Assembly (NCBI GenBank): GCA_005882275.1
Contig: VBAK01000114.1
Span: 25,219-89,218, forward strand
DNA length: 64,000 nt
Source of the DNA: Candidatus Segetimicrobium genomatis
GTDB taxonomy: Bacteria > Sysuimicrobiota > Sysuimicrobiia > Sysuimicrobiales > Segetimicrobiaceae
Reading direction: 5' to 3'
Under the pieces are notes generated by a model, which had not been told where the DNA came from, searched no databases, and worked only from the letters and a program-made list of their open reading frames with translations. This document shows positions 54,009 through 63,204 of this stretch, one piece after another. Made by a program: the position numbers and the translations under genes. The first letter of the stretch is position 1, and the number at the start of each line of letters is the position of its first letter.

Positions 54009-54580
54009 GGGCCCACCGCCGTCATGCCCGTCGTGGGTTGAATGATCACGGTCATGCTCCGGCCTCCGAGCGCCACCCCCACCGAGTGGGAGGTGGTATC
54101 GGGGAATTTGGGCGTCCCCGTGGCCAGGAAGACGATGGCCTGGCGCGACGGGTCCACCGTGCACGCGGAGGCGGCCGACGCGTCGGGCGTGAACTGGATT
54201 CCGTTCGCGTACTCGGCGCCGGCGTTCACGCGCTTGATGGTGCCCCCCGCCGCGGGCGAGGTGCGCCCGATGGGATCCTGGTAGACGACCGGGTAGATGT
54301 CGTACCCATCAGGCCGCAGGCAGAGCTCGGCCTGGGGCCCGGCGCCGGCGTGGGCGACGGCGGTTTGCTGGGTGAAGCGGAGATCCCCTTCAAGGAGGTA
54401 GGCGGCGTTCTGGAGGCGGCGCTTCGTGATCGATCCCTGCCAGCCAAAGGCGAGGCTGAGCACGATGGCGACGATGGCCAGGGCGACGGCGTACTCGATT
54501 ATCGTGGTGCCTGCCGGGGCGCCGTTCCACCGGGTGGCGGTGCGTGCGAGCCTGAATGCCGCTCGTCTTGCTGCCCTCAA
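54005..54580 (-). CDS. GspH/FimT-type pseudopilin
   Basis: A 191-residue prepilin: after the Arg-rich leader MRAARRAAFRLARTATRWNG comes APAG with cleavage, then TTIIEYAVALAIVAIVLSLAFGWQGS with Glu at +5. The GspH/FimT-like C-domain includes LEGDLRFTQQTAVAHAGAGPQAELCLRPDGYDIYPVVYQDPIG and ends in VGVALGGRSMTVIIQPTTGMTAVGP. TTG start with AGGGGAGG seven or eight bases upstream. First gene of the pseudopilin cluster; no assembly ATPase, PilC or PilD-type gene lies nearby. Confidence 0.85.
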   Translation of the reverse strand: MRAARRAAFRLARTATRWNGAPAGTTIIEYAVALAIVAIVLSLAFGWQGSITKRRLQNAAYLLEGDLRFTQQTAVAHAGAGPQAELCLRPDGYDIYPVVYQDPIGRTSPAAGGTIKRVNAGAEYANGIQFTPDASAASACTVDPSRQAIVFLATGTPKFPDTTSHSVGVALGGRSMTVIIQPTTGMTAVGP

Positions 54581-55016
54581 GAGCAGCCTCCCCTGCTAGA
54601 ACGCAATAGTCCGTTGGGGAGCCCCGCCTGGGCCACGTCTACCGGTAAGCGTCTGGCCGGCGGCGGAGAAGATGACGCCGATCTGCCGACCGGTGGGACC
54701 CCTCCCCCCAACACTGTTAGTGCCCTTTTTTGCCAGACGACAGACGACGATCTGCCGGGTGGAGCCTGGGGAGGGAGCCCGGTGGCCGGACGCCGATGAT
54801 GATTTTTATGAGTGCTGTGGAGCGGACTGGTGATTCCCGGTGGTGATTTTTGGTTGGGCCCCACTCCCCACCGGGTGATATGCCCTTTTGGATCGAGGAC
54901 AAGACCTCAGGACGGCGTCCGCGGCTCCGGGGAAGAGGCCGCCGCCGGCGCTCTTCCGGAAAACTTCGTTCAGAGTGGCGGCAACATTCCGGTGAAGCGA
55001 CGAGGACCGCGGGGGC
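54581..55016. other. Long leader/intergenic region before the pseudopilin cluster
   Basis: 436 bases with no convincing gene. It lies between the end of gcvPB (55017) and the pseudopilin operon, both leftward, so it probably holds the pilin promoter and a long leader. It contains two imperfect copies of a ~40-base motif, at 54692-54732 and 54852-54891, sharing GGT-GG-CCCC-CCCC and TGCCCTTTT. A TGATTTTT/TGATTTTTGG pair also recurs. I could not identify a known riboswitch. Confidence 0.5.
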
Positions 55017-56531
55017 CTAGGGCCGCCACCTCAGGACCGGCCGGCGCGCCGCCGTGACCTCATCCAGCCGCGTGACCGGCGTCTCGTGGGGCGCGGTCCG
55101 GACGATCTCCGGGTCCGTCTCGGCCTCCCGCGCGATGGCGATCATGGCGTCGACGAAGGCGTCGAGGGTCTGGGGGCTCTCGGTCTCGGTCGGCTCGATC
55201 ATGATGGCTTCTTCGACGATCAGCGGGAAGTAGATCGTCGGCGAGTGGAAGCCGTAGTCGAGGAGGCGCTTGGCCATATCTTTGGTGGAGACGTGGTGGC
55301 GGTCGCGCTGCCGGCGGCCGGAGAGGACGAACTCGTGCTTGCAGATCCGGTCGTACGGCAGGTCGTAGTGCTCCCGCAGGCGGCTGAGCACGTAGTTGGC
55401 GTTCAGGACCGCCGTCTCGGCGGCCGCGCGCAGCCCGGCCGGGCCCATCGTCCGGATGTAGGTGTAGGCGCGGACCAGGTTGCCGAAGTTGCCGTAGAAG
55501 GCCCGGACCTTGCCGATGGTCTTCGGCCGGTTGTAGTCGAGCGCGAACCGCCGGCCGTCCCGCTCGACCGTGGGGACCGGCAGGTAGGGGACCAGGTGGG
55601 CCCGGACGCCCACCGCCCCGGCGCCGGGGCCGCCCCCTCCGTGGGGGGTGGTGAAGGTCTTGTGCAGGTTGAAGTGCATGACGTCGAACCCCTGATCCCC
55701 GGGCCGGGTGATCCCCAGGATCGCGTTGAAGTTGGCCCCGTCCAGGTAGAGCTGGGCGCCCACGCTGTGCACGGCGCGGGCCACATCGAGGATCTGCTCC
55801 TCGAACAGCCCGAGGGTGTTCGGGTTGGTCAGCATCAGCGCCGCGACGTGCGGGCCCAGCGCGGCCCGCAGCGCCTCCAGGTCGATGTTGCCTCGGCGGT
55901 CGCTCTTCACCTCGACGACCTCGTAGCCGGCCATCGCCGCCGACGCGGGGTTGGTGCCGTGCGCCGAGTCGGGCACCACGACGGTCGTGCGGGGCTCCCC
56001 GCGCTCCGCGAAATATTTGCTGATCATCAAGAGCGCCGCCAGTTCGCCGTGGGCGCCGGCGGACGGCTGGAAGGTCACGCGGTCCATGCCGCTGATCTGG
56101 GCCAGGTCGTGCTCGAGCTCCCACAGCAGCTGGAGCGCGCCCTGCGCCAGCTCCTCCGGCTGATACGGATGGAGGCGCGCGAAGCCGGCCTGCCGCGCGG
56201 CATCCTCGTTGATCTTGGGGTTGTACTTCATCGTGCACGATCCGAGCGGGTAGAACCCCTCATCGATGGAGTAGTTCCGGTGGCTGAGCGCGGTGTAGTG
56301 CCGCACGACGTCGAGCTCGCTGACTTCCGGGAGCGCCGCGGGGCGGGCGCGGCGGTGGCGGGACGGGATGATGGCGTCCATCGCCACGTCGGGAACGTCG
56401 CTGGGCGGGAGGCTGTACCCCACCCGGCCGGGGGCGCCGCGCTCGAAGATGACGGGCACGGGCCGCTTCGCCAGCGGAGGCGCCGACGTGGACGACGCCG
56501 CGGCCGGCGACGGGGGACGCGTCGCGCTCAT
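55017..56531 (-). CDS. gcvPB: Glycine dehydrogenase (decarboxylating) subunit 2, GcvPB
   Basis: A 504-residue PLP subunit of the glycine cleavage P-protein. The PLP lysine is in [27 protein letters not shown], and [22 protein letters not shown] (here [24 protein letters not shown]) plus [27 protein letters not shown] are highly conserved. With GcvPA it decarboxylates glycine and passes the aminomethyl group to GcvH. Its ATG overlaps the gcvPA stop by four bases (ATGA). The N-terminal 20 residues are Ser/Ala/Pro-rich. Confidence 0.97.
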   Translation of the reverse strand: MSATRPPSPAAASSTSAPPLAKRPVPVIFERGAPGRVGYSLPPSDVPDVAMDAIIPSRHRRARPAALPEVSELDVVRHYTALSHRNYSIDEGFYPLGSCTMKYNPKINEDAARQAGFARLHPYQPEELAQGALQLLWELEHDLAQISGMDRVTFQPSAGAHGELAALLMISKYFAERGEPRTTVVVPDSAHGTNPASAAMAGYEVVEVKSDRRGNIDLEALRAALGPHVAALMLTNPNTLGLFEEQILDVARAVHSVGAQLYLDGANFNAILGITRPGDQGFDVMHFNLHKTFTTPHGGGGPGAGAVGVRAHLVPYLPVPTVERDGRRFALDYNRPKTIGKVRAFYGNFGNLVRAYTYIRTMGPAGLRAAAETAVLNANYVLSRLREHYDLPYDRICKHEFVLSGRRQRDRHHVSTKDMAKRLLDYGFHSPTIYFPLIVEEAIMIEPTETESPQTLDAFVDAMIAIAREAETDPEIVRTAPHETPVTRLDEVTAARRPVLRWRP

Positions 56532-57871
56532 TGGAGGGCCTCCAGGCAGCCGACCAGCCGGTCGATCTCCGCGCGCGTGCGCGTTTCCGTCACGCAGACG
56601 AGCCAGCCATCGCGCAGGTCGGGGTAGAACCGGCCGAGCGGAAGCCCGCCGAGGATCTGATCGCCGAGCAGCCGCCGGTTGATCTCCTCGGGGGGCAGGG
56701 GGCAGCGGACGACGAACTCGTTGAACGCCGGCGCCGCAAACGCGAGCCGGTACCCGGGGAGCGCGGCGATCCGCTCCCGGGCGTAATGCGCCTTGCGCGC
56801 GTTGAGCTCGGCGACGTCCTGGATCCCCCGGCGGCCCAGGGTGGACAGGTAGACCGCCGCGATCAGCGCGTTCAGCGCTTCGTTGGTGCAGATGTTGCTC
56901 GTCGCCTTGGCCCGGCGGATGTGTTGTTCCCGGGTCTGCAGGGTCAGGACGTACCCCGGCCGCCCCTCCGTGTCCACGGTCCGGCCGGCGAGCCGGCCCG
57001 GCAGGCGGCGGACGAACGACTCGCGCGTCGCGATCATGCCGAGGTAGGGGCCGCCGAAGTTGAGCGCGTTGCCGAGCGCCTGCCCTTCTCCGGTGACGAT
57101 GTCCGCGTCGTACTCGCCGGGAGGCCGCACCAGGCCGAGGCTGATCGGATCGGCGATCGCCACGACGAGCAGCGCGCCCCGGGTGTGGGCGATCTTCGCC
57201 AGCGCCTGACCGTCTTCGAGGCAGCCGAAGAAGTTGGGGGACTGGATGATGAGCGCGGCCACATCGTCGCCCAGCGCGCGCTCCGCCGCCTCGGGCGGCG
57301 TCACCCCGTTCTGGGCCGGGAGGTCTTCCACGGCGATCCGGAGGTGGCTCGTGTAGGTCCGCAGCACCTGGCGGTACTCCGGGTGCACGGCCGTGCTGAC
57401 GAGCACCCTCGTCCGCCGGGTCAGGTCGGCCGCCATGTGCGCCGCTTCCCCGGTCGCGCTGGCGCCGTCGTACATGGACGCGTTGGCCACGTCCATCGCG
57501 GTCAGCTCGCACATGAGGCTCTGGTACTCCCAGAGCGCCTGCAGCTCGCCCTGCATCAGCTCCGCCTGGTACGGCGTGTAGGCGGTCAGGAATTCCGGCT
57601 TGAGCGCGAGATGGGGCACGGTGCTCGGGACAAAATGGTCGTACGCGCCGGCGCCCAGGAAACACGTCAGGCGATCGCAGTCGGCGTTGCGGCCCGCCAG
57701 CCCGCGGACGTGCGCGAGCAGGTCGGGATCCGGCAGCGCCGGCGGGAGGTCCAGCGGCCCGCGGAGCCGGACCTCCTCCGGGATGTCGCGAAACAGGTCG
57801 TCCACCGCGCGCACGCCGATGGACCGCAGCATCCGCTCGCGCTCCGGGGGAGTGACGGGGATGTATTTCAC
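56528..57871 (-). CDS. gcvPA: Glycine dehydrogenase (decarboxylating) subunit 1, GcvPA
   Basis: A 447-residue subunit of the P-protein: [35 protein letters not shown] at the N-terminus, [77 protein letters not shown], and [35 protein letters not shown] separate A/B P-protein is typical of Gram-positive and archaeal lineages. Its GTG overlaps the gcvH stop by four bases (GTGA). Confidence 0.97.
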   Translation of the reverse strand: MKYIPVTPPERERMLRSIGVRAVDDLFRDIPEEVRLRGPLDLPPALPDPDLLAHVRGLAGRNADCDRLTCFLGAGAYDHFVPSTVPHLALKPEFLTAYTPYQAELMQGELQALWEYQSLMCELTAMDVANASMYDGASATGEAAHMAADLTRRTRVLVSTAVHPEYRQVLRTYTSHLRIAVEDLPAQNGVTPPEAAERALGDDVAALIIQSPNFFGCLEDGQALAKIAHTRGALLVVAIADPISLGLVRPPGEYDADIVTGEGQALGNALNFGGPYLGMIATRESFVRRLPGRLAGRTVDTEGRPGYVLTLQTREQHIRRAKATSNICTNEALNALIAAVYLSTLGRRGIQDVAELNARKAHYARERIAALPGYRLAFAAPAFNEFVVRCPLPPEEINRRLLGDQILGGLPLGRFYPDLRDGWLVCVTETRTRAEIDRLVGCLEALQ

Positions 57872-58266
57872 GACCGCTGCTCCCCGATCAGCGCCAGATA
57901 GGCATCGGCGTCCATCAGCTGCTTGAGCTCCCCGACGTCGCGGGGCTCGACGACGATCATCCAGGCCCCGTACGGGTCGGTGTTGATGATCTCGGGCCGA
58001 TCGCGCAGGGCCTCGTTGACCTCCGAGACCTTGCCGGAGACCGGCGAGTAGAGGTCGCTCACCGCCTTCACCGACTCCACCACCCCGAACGGCTGCATGA
58101 AGGCGACGTCGGCCCCGACCTTGGGCAGCTCGACGTAGACGACGTCCGAGAGACGGTCGGCCGCGAACGGCGTGATGCCGACGCGGACGCGCCGGCCCTC
58201 GACTTTCGCCCACTCATGTTCCTTCGAATAGCGCAGATCTTTTGGGTACACGACCCCTCCCGTCAC
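57868..58266 (-). CDS. gcvH: Glycine cleavage H-protein (lipoyl carrier)
   Basis: A 132-residue lipoyl-domain protein: [75 protein letters not shown]. The lipoylated lysine is in ESVKAVSD. It shuttles the methylamine group between GcvPA/PB, GcvT and the dihydrolipoamide dehydrogenase, which is not encoded here. GTG start, 17 bases after gcvT. Confidence 0.97.
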   Translation of the reverse strand: MTGGVVYPKDLRYSKEHEWAKVEGRRVRVGITPFAADRLSDVVYVELPKVGADVAFMQPFGVVESVKAVSDLYSPVSGKVSEVNEALRDRPEIINTDPYGAWMIVVEPRDVGELKQLMDADAYLALIGEQRS

Positions 58267-58283
58267 GCGGCGTGCCTGCGGCG

Positions 58284-59402
58284 CTAGCCGGGACGTCCCG
58301 CCGCCTGCCGCTTATAGAACGGCAGTTTCGTCACCACGGCCGGCGCGCCCCGGCCGCGGATTTCCACCTCGAGGCGCCGTTCCGGCTCGGCGTATGCTAA
58401 GGGAACGAATCCGAGCCCGATGCTATTCTCCACCGTCGGGCCGTAGCTCCCGCTCGTGACCCGGCCGATGGGCGCGCCGTGCTCCCGAATGGGATGCCCG
58501 TGGCGGGCGATGGCCCGGTCCTGCAGCGTGAACCCCACGAGCCGCCTCGTCACGCCCTCGCTCTTCTGGCGCCGGAGCGCGGGGGCGCCGACGAACTCGC
58601 CCTTCGCCAACTTGACCGTCCACCCCAGGCCGACCTCGAGCGGGGTCGTCGTCGTGTCCATATCGTTCCCGTGGAGGAGGAGGCCGGCTTCGAGCCGGAG
58701 CGTGTCGCGCGCCCCCAGGCCGGCCGGGAGTACCCCGTCGCGCCGGCCCTCCGCCAAAATGGCGTCCCACAGGTGGACGGCGTCCCGGGCATCCGCGTAG
58801 ACCTCGAACCCGTCTTCGCCCGTGTACCCGGTGCGGGAGACCAGCGCCCGGCGGCCGGCGATCGGGACCTCGTCCTGGAACCAGTAGTAGCGGATGTCGG
58901 CGAGGGGCGCGGGCGTGAGCCGCTGGAGGATCTCCTGCGCCCGCGGGCCCTGCAGCGCCAGCAGGGCGATGCCGTCGGAGCGATCGGTCACCCGGACGTT
59001 CCCCGCGGCGTGATCGCGGATCCACGCCAGGTCCGCCGCCGTATTGGCCGCGTTGACCACGAGCATCAGGTGGTCGTCTCCGAGCCGGTAGACGAGGAGG
59101 TCATCGATGATGCCCCCCTCGGGCGTGCACATGGGTGTGTACATGGCCTGGCCGAGCGCGAGGCGGGCCAGGTCGTTCGTGACCAATCCCTGGATCAGGG
59201 GCAGCGCGCCCGGCCCGGCGATGTCGAACTCGCCCATGTGGGACACGTCGAACAGGCCGGCGCGGGCGCGGACCGCGCGGTGCTCCTCGATGATGCCCGT
59301 GTACTGTACGGGCATGTCCCACCCGCTGAACGGGACCATCCGCGCGCCCGCGGCCACGTGGGCGGGGTAGAGCGGGGTGCGCCGCAGCGCCGGATCGGTC
59401 AC
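58284..59402 (-). CDS. gcvT: Glycine cleavage T-protein (aminomethyltransferase)
   Basis: A 372-residue tetrahydrofolate-dependent enzyme: VPFSGWDMPVQYTGIIEEHRAVRARAGLFDVSHMGEFDIAGPGAL, MYTPMCTPEGGIIDDLLVYRL, SRTGYTGEDGFEVYADA and LGARDTLRLEAGLLLHGNDMD. It forms methylene-THF and ammonia from the aminomethyl-lipoyl group. The GTG at 59402 overlaps the phosphoribosyltransferase stop by four bases (GTGA), so the whole gcv operon is coupled to that gene. Confidence 0.97.
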   Translation of the reverse strand: MTDPALRRTPLYPAHVAAGARMVPFSGWDMPVQYTGIIEEHRAVRARAGLFDVSHMGEFDIAGPGALPLIQGLVTNDLARLALGQAMYTPMCTPEGGIIDDLLVYRLGDDHLMLVVNAANTAADLAWIRDHAAGNVRVTDRSDGIALLALQGPRAQEILQRLTPAPLADIRYYWFQDEVPIAGRRALVSRTGYTGEDGFEVYADARDAVHLWDAILAEGRRDGVLPAGLGARDTLRLEAGLLLHGNDMDTTTTPLEVGLGWTVKLAKGEFVGAPALRRQKSEGVTRRLVGFTLQDRAIARHGHPIREHGAPIGRVTSGSYGPTVENSIGLGFVPLAYAEPERRLEVEIRGRGAPAVVTKLPFYKRQAAGRPG

Positions 59403-60049
59403 GACGCCTGCGCCCGCTTCCAGGCGCGCTCGAGACACGCGACGACTTCCTCGTCGCCCGTCTGTTGAAAGTCCTCGTAGAACTCGCCCACCGCGACGAA
59501 CTCCAAGGGCCGCAGGAGGGAGATGACCTTGTCCGCCTCGCCCTCCAGCCGGCGCACGGCCTCGGGGGGGCCCACCGGGATCGCCACGGCGACCTCGCGG
59601 GCGAGCGCGTGGCGGACCATCCGGACCGCGGCGATTGCGGTCGCGCCGGTGGCCAGCCCGTCGTCGACGAGCACGGCCGTGCGGTTCCTGAGATCCGGCT
59701 CCGGCCGCGTCTTGCGGTAGGCGAGCCGGCGCCGGGTAATCTCGGCGATCTGAAAGACGACCTCGTCGCGGAGGTAGTCATCCGCGATGTGGAGGGTGCG
59801 GGTCAGCCGCGGGTCCAGGTAGATGGTGCCGTCCCCGGTCACGGCGCCGAAGGCCAGTTCCGGGTTGTGCGGCGCGCGGAGCTTGCGGGGAATGATCACG
59901 TCGAGCGGCCAGCCCAGGGCACGGACGATGGCATCGGCCACGACCACGCCTCCCCGGGGAATGGCCAGCACCGTGGCCGCCCCCAGCCCCAGCGGGCCCA
60001 ACTGGCGGGCGAGCTGTTCCCCCGCGTCCCGCCGATCTCGGAACCGCAT
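59399..60049 (-). CDS. Phosphoribosyltransferase-fold protein (type I PRTase)
   Basis: A 216-residue PRTase-like protein: DRRDAGEQLARQLGPLGLGAATVLAIPRGGVVVADAIVRALGWPLDVIIPRKLRAPHNPELAFGAV, and the PRPP-binding loop RTAVLVDDGLATGATAIAAVRMVR. This group is common as a stand-alone gene and resembles the domain found in some predicted phosphoribosyltransferases of unknown base; it may be a stress-linked, non-catalytic or base-salvage protein. It heads the gcv operon and is translationally coupled to gcvT. Confidence 0.88.
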   Translation of the reverse strand: MRFRDRRDAGEQLARQLGPLGLGAATVLAIPRGGVVVADAIVRALGWPLDVIIPRKLRAPHNPELAFGAVTGDGTIYLDPRLTRTLHIADDYLRDEVVFQIAEITRRRLAYRKTRPEPDLRNRTAVLVDDGLATGATAIAAVRMVRHALAREVAVAIPVGPPEAVRRLEGEADKVISLLRPLEFVAVGEFYEDFQQTGDEEVVACLERAWKRAQAS

Positions 60050-60111
60050 CGCAGCTCCTTCACCCGGATTCGCTGGAGGGGGAGACCACGGTGGGCGGCC
60101 CGGAGGCGGCG

Positions 60112-60579
60112 TTAGGCGCGGTTCTCTTGCGCGAGGGCCAGGGCCTGCCGCTCCTCCTCGGAGAGCGGATAACTGGAGGTCCCGCCTTCGACCGCTTTGC
60201 CGTAGACCCGCGATCCCTCGCGGTTGGTCAGCACGCTCACGACCACGCCGTTGGCCCGCCCGTCGAGGAACGCGACGCTGAAGCTCATGTTGCTGCCCAT
60301 CTCCGGGAATGGATTGTAGCGAACGACGCCGACCCCCTGCACGACCCGGGGAAGCGCTTCGGCCACCCGCCCGATGCCCTCCTCGAGCGCGGTGAGCCGC
60401 GTGTCGATCGCCGACAGTTCCCTGAGGAGCGACGCTTCGTCCATCGCCCCCTGGGCCGCCGGCGCGCGGCCGGATCTGACGGCGCGGGTGCCGGCGAAGA
60501 GGGTGACGGCGAGCACGAGCGCGGCCACCAGGATGACCACCGCCAGCCACGCCTGAGCATCGGTGAGCGCCGTGAACAC
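60112..60579 (-). CDS. DUF4446-family membrane-anchored protein
   Basis: A 155-residue protein: one N-terminal membrane helix (AWLAVVILVAALVLAVTLFAG), a coiled-coil (ASLLRELSAIDTRLTALEEGIGRVAEALPRVVQGVGVVRYNPF) and the DUF4446 core EMGSNMSFSVAFLDGRANGVVVSVLTNREGSRVYGKAVEGGTSSYPLSEEE. In Bacillota this family is often next to parAB; here it is elsewhere. Function unknown. GTG start. Confidence 0.9.
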   Translation of the reverse strand: MFTALTDAQAWLAVVILVAALVLAVTLFAGTRAVRSGRAPAAQGAMDEASLLRELSAIDTRLTALEEGIGRVAEALPRVVQGVGVVRYNPFPEMGSNMSFSVAFLDGRANGVVVSVLTNREGSRVYGKAVEGGTSSYPLSEEERQALALAQENRA

Positions 60580-60764
60580 CGGGCCATCCTCCGTGGGTGT
60601 CGGACCCCAAATTCTTTGCTGGGGCCGGCGTTCCCTCCGCGCACCCGCCTCCCCGGCTCCCCAGCAACGCGTCCGCGCGGAGTGGGACGTGCGACCGGAC
60701 GGGGCAGTACATATCGTACCCGAGATCTCTCTCGGAGGCGACCGAGGAGGGCAGGGCGGAGCCG

Positions 60765-61187
60765 CTAGAACACGTGGACGTTCGCGTCCGGCAGCGCGTG
60801 GCTCAATCCCACCGCGAACCGGAGCGCGACCTGACGCGCCAGGTCGAGGGTGGTTTTGCCCGTTCCGGTCGCGTCCTGCGGCGTCACGGTGATCACGTTC
60901 ATGTCCCCGGCAACGACCACCGCGGAGGTCCCGCTCTTGCGGGCGGTGATCACGACCCCGTTCTTCCGGAACGCCGGAGTGCTGAGCACCTCGGTGATCC
61001 GCTTCTCGACCTCCAACACACGCTGCTCCGCGGTGTACCCGGAGGCGTCGCGCGTGATCTTGAGCACCCAGACGCCTCCCACGTAGATGTCATTGGCCCC
61101 CGCCATGGCGGGCCGCGGGATGCCGGCCGGTGCTCCACAGGCGAAGAACGTCGCGAGCAGGAATGCCGCGATCCGGGCTGCGCGCAC
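60765..61187 (-). CDS. Secreted hypothetical protein
   Basis: A 140-residue protein with a signal peptide (RAARIAAFLLATFFACGAPAG; a cysteine in FACGAP could be a lipobox-like site, though weak) and a mature domain beginning NDIYVGGVWVLKITRDASGYTAEQRVLEVEKRITEVLSTPAFRKNGVVITARKSGTSAVVVAGDMNVITVTPQDATGTGKTTLDLARQVALRF. I do not recognise the family, though the pattern recalls small exported proteins that flank cell-envelope genes. The GTG at 61187 is chosen because AAAGGAGG lies eight bases upstream; a GTG at 61208 precedes that site. Confidence 0.75.
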   Translation of the reverse strand: MRAARIAAFLLATFFACGAPAGIPRPAMAGANDIYVGGVWVLKITRDASGYTAEQRVLEVEKRITEVLSTPAFRKNGVVITARKSGTSAVVVAGDMNVITVTPQDATGTGKTTLDLARQVALRFAVGLSHALPDANVHVF

Positions 61188-61247
61188 AGCGACCGCCTCC
61201 TTTCTCACAGTCCTACGGGTGGAGCGCGGTTGGGGTTCGGCGGCTCC

Positions 61248-61574
61248 TCAAGAGACCCGGCTGCCGCTCGGCACGTCCGTGTCGGGCGCCAGCAGCACGA
61301 CCCGCGCGCCGTCGCTCGCGGCCAGCAGCATGCCCTGCGATTCCACCCCGCGGACGCGGCGCGGCTGCAGGTTCGCGACCACCACGATCTTGCGGCCGAT
61401 CAGGGTCTCGGGCGCGTAGTGCTGGGCGATCCCGGCGGCCAGCGTGCGCGTGGAGTCGCCGATCTTGATCCGGAGCTCCAGGATCTTGTCCGCGCCGGCC
61501 ACCCGTTTCGCCTCGAGGATCTCGGCCACCCGAAGGTCGATCTTGCTGAAGTCGTCGATCGTGATCTCGCTCAT
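61248..61574 (-). CDS. Free-standing MetRS C-terminal (Trbp111-like) tRNA-binding domain
   Basis: A 108-residue OB-fold protein: EITIDDFSKIDLRVAEILEAKRVAGADKILELRIKIGDSTRTLAAGIAQHYAPETLIGRKIVVVANLQPRRVRGVESQGMLLAASDGARVVLLAPD. This is the domain fused to the C-terminus of many methionyl-tRNA synthetases; here it is a separate gene whose ATG overlaps the metG stop by four bases (ATGA), so it likely acts as a MetRS beta subunit. It could also serve as a CsaA-like chaperone. Confidence 0.93.
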   Translation of the reverse strand: MSEITIDDFSKIDLRVAEILEAKRVAGADKILELRIKIGDSTRTLAAGIAQHYAPETLIGRKIVVVANLQPRRVRGVESQGMLLAASDGARVVLLAPDTDVPSGSRVS

Positions 61575-63172
61575 TCCGCCCCCTCCTTTGTCGATGGGAT
61601 CCGCGCGGCCGGGCGGGTCTCAATACGTGGGAAGAGCGGAGCCCCCTGCCGGATGCGTGCGCCCGCGGGCAGTCCGCCCCAGCGGGAGGCGTCCGGCAAT
61701 CGCTGCGCGGACAGGGGGGCCGGGATCCCCAGTTGATCCCACACCCGCTGCGTGGCCGCCGGCAGCACCGGCGTCAACAGGACCGTCGCGATCCGGAGCG
61801 CTTCGAGCGTGTTATACAGGATGGCGCCGGCGCGGGCCGGTTTGCCGGCTTTGAGCGCCGACCAGGGGGCGGCTTCATCGATATACTTGTTGGCCACCCC
61901 CAAGAGCCGCCAGATCTCGGCCAGCCCCCGGGTGAACTCGAACGTGCCGATCCGCGCGCCTGCGGCCGCGGGCACTTCCTCGGCGGCCTTCCGCAGGCCG
62001 CCGTCCGGCCCTTCGGGCGCGCCCGGAGCGGGAATCTGCCCGTCGAAGTGGCGCGCGACGAGCGGCAGGGTCCGGTTGAGCAGGTTCCCGAAGTCGTTGG
62101 CGAGGTCGGCGTTGAACCGGTGGACCAGCGCGGCGTGCGAGTAATCCCCATCCTGCCCGAACGGGACCTCGCGCAGGAGCGCATACCGGAACGCGTCGGC
62201 CGCCACGTCCCACTGCGCCCCGCTGGCTTCGGCCAGCCGCGTGATCTCCGCGATCGGATCGATGAAGTTGCCGCGGGTCTTGCTCATCTTCTCGCCGTCC
62301 ACCGTCCAGAAGCCGTGCGCCCACACCTGCCGGGGGGACGGCAGTCCCACGGCCTCGAGGAAGCAGGGCCAGATCACCGAGTGGAATCGGTTGATGTCCC
62401 GGCCGACCAGGTGGTGCACGGTGGGCCAGAACCGGCGGTAGCGCTCGGGATGGTCCAGGTAGCCGATGGCGGTCAGGTAGTTCATCAGCGCTTCGATCCA
62501 GACGTAGATCGTCTGCGCCGGATCGAACGGGACGGGGATCCCCCACTTGACCGAGAGGCGGCTGACGGCGAGATCGCGCAGGCCGCCGCGGATCAGGCTG
62601 AGCATCTCGTTCCGCTGGCTCTCCGGCTGGATGAACTCCGGCTCGCGCTCGATCTTGTGCAGGATCCAGTCCTGGTACCGGCTCAGGCGGAAGAGGTAGT
62701 TCTCCTCGGCGGTCCACTCCACCGGGCGCTTGTGGATCGGGCACAGCCGCCCCTCCAGCAGCTCATCTTCGGTGTAGAACGCCTCGCACGATGGACAGTA
62801 CCATCCCTCATAGGTCCCTTTGTCGATCGCGCCGCGCTCGTAGGCCAGCTGGAACAGCTGCTGCGCGACGCGGATGTGGCGGGGCTCGGTCGTCCGGATG
62901 AAGTCGTCCTTCGAGATGCCGAGCCGCTTCCAGAGCGCCACCCACCGTGGCGCGATGCGGTCGGTCCACTCCTGGGGGGACACGCCGTCCTCGCGCGCCT
63001 TGCGCTCGATGTTCACCCCGTGCTCGTCCGTGCCGGTGAGGAAGAACACGTCGGCCCCGGCCAGCCGCTTCCACCGGGCGATCGTGTCCGCGGCGAGCGT
63101 GGTATAGGCGTGCCCGATGTGCGGCACGTCGTTGACATAGTAGATCGGTGTGGTGACGTAAAAGGGTTCCAT
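61571..63172 (-). CDS. metG: Methionyl-tRNA synthetase (alpha)
   Basis: A 533-residue class I synthetase: FYVTTPIYYVNDVPHIGHAYTTLAADTIARW with the HIGH motif, FLTGTDEHGVNIERKAREDGVSPQEWTD, the Cys-rich knuckle CPSCEAFYTEDELLEGRLCPIHKRP (C-X2-C...C-X2-H), and GEKMSKTRGN with the KMSKS loop. It lacks the C-terminal tRNA-binding domain, which is provided by the next gene. Upstream is a T-box leader, so expression should respond to uncharged tRNA-Met. ATG 63172 is the family start. Confidence 0.97.
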   Translation of the reverse strand: MEPFYVTTPIYYVNDVPHIGHAYTTLAADTIARWKRLAGADVFFLTGTDEHGVNIERKAREDGVSPQEWTDRIAPRWVALWKRLGISKDDFIRTTEPRHIRVAQQLFQLAYERGAIDKGTYEGWYCPSCEAFYTEDELLEGRLCPIHKRPVEWTAEENYLFRLSRYQDWILHKIEREPEFIQPESQRNEMLSLIRGGLRDLAVSRLSVKWGIPVPFDPAQTIYVWIEALMNYLTAIGYLDHPERYRRFWPTVHHLVGRDINRFHSVIWPCFLEAVGLPSPRQVWAHGFWTVDGEKMSKTRGNFIDPIAEITRLAEASGAQWDVAADAFRYALLREVPFGQDGDYSHAALVHRFNADLANDFGNLLNRTLPLVARHFDGQIPAPGAPEGPDGGLRKAAEEVPAAAGARIGTFEFTRGLAEIWRLLGVANKYIDEAAPWSALKAGKPARAGAILYNTLEALRIATVLLTPVLPAATQRVWDQLGIPAPLSAQRLPDASRWGGLPAGARIRQGAPLFPRIETRPAARIPSTKEGAE

Positions 63173-63204
63173 GTGCCCTCCCCGCTGCGCGGCCGGGCCT
63201 CGCG

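Noticed and set aside
54577..54864. A 95-codon frame ending with TTGA overlap of the FimT-like start, imitating the four-base couplings of the pseudopilin genes
   Set aside because: The product is Pro/Arg/Ser-rich without a pilin leader or helix and lies in a repetitive leader; the overlap is probably chance.
54581..55016. A c-di-GMP riboswitch before the pilin genes
   Set aside because: The CAAAG/GCAAACC and receptor elements of the c-di-GMP-I class are not found on the minus strand, and I see no c-di-GMP-II pattern.
60050..60111. Glycine riboswitch upstream of the gcv operon
   Set aside because: The gap before the first gene is only 62 bases and lacks the conserved glycine aptamer sequences.
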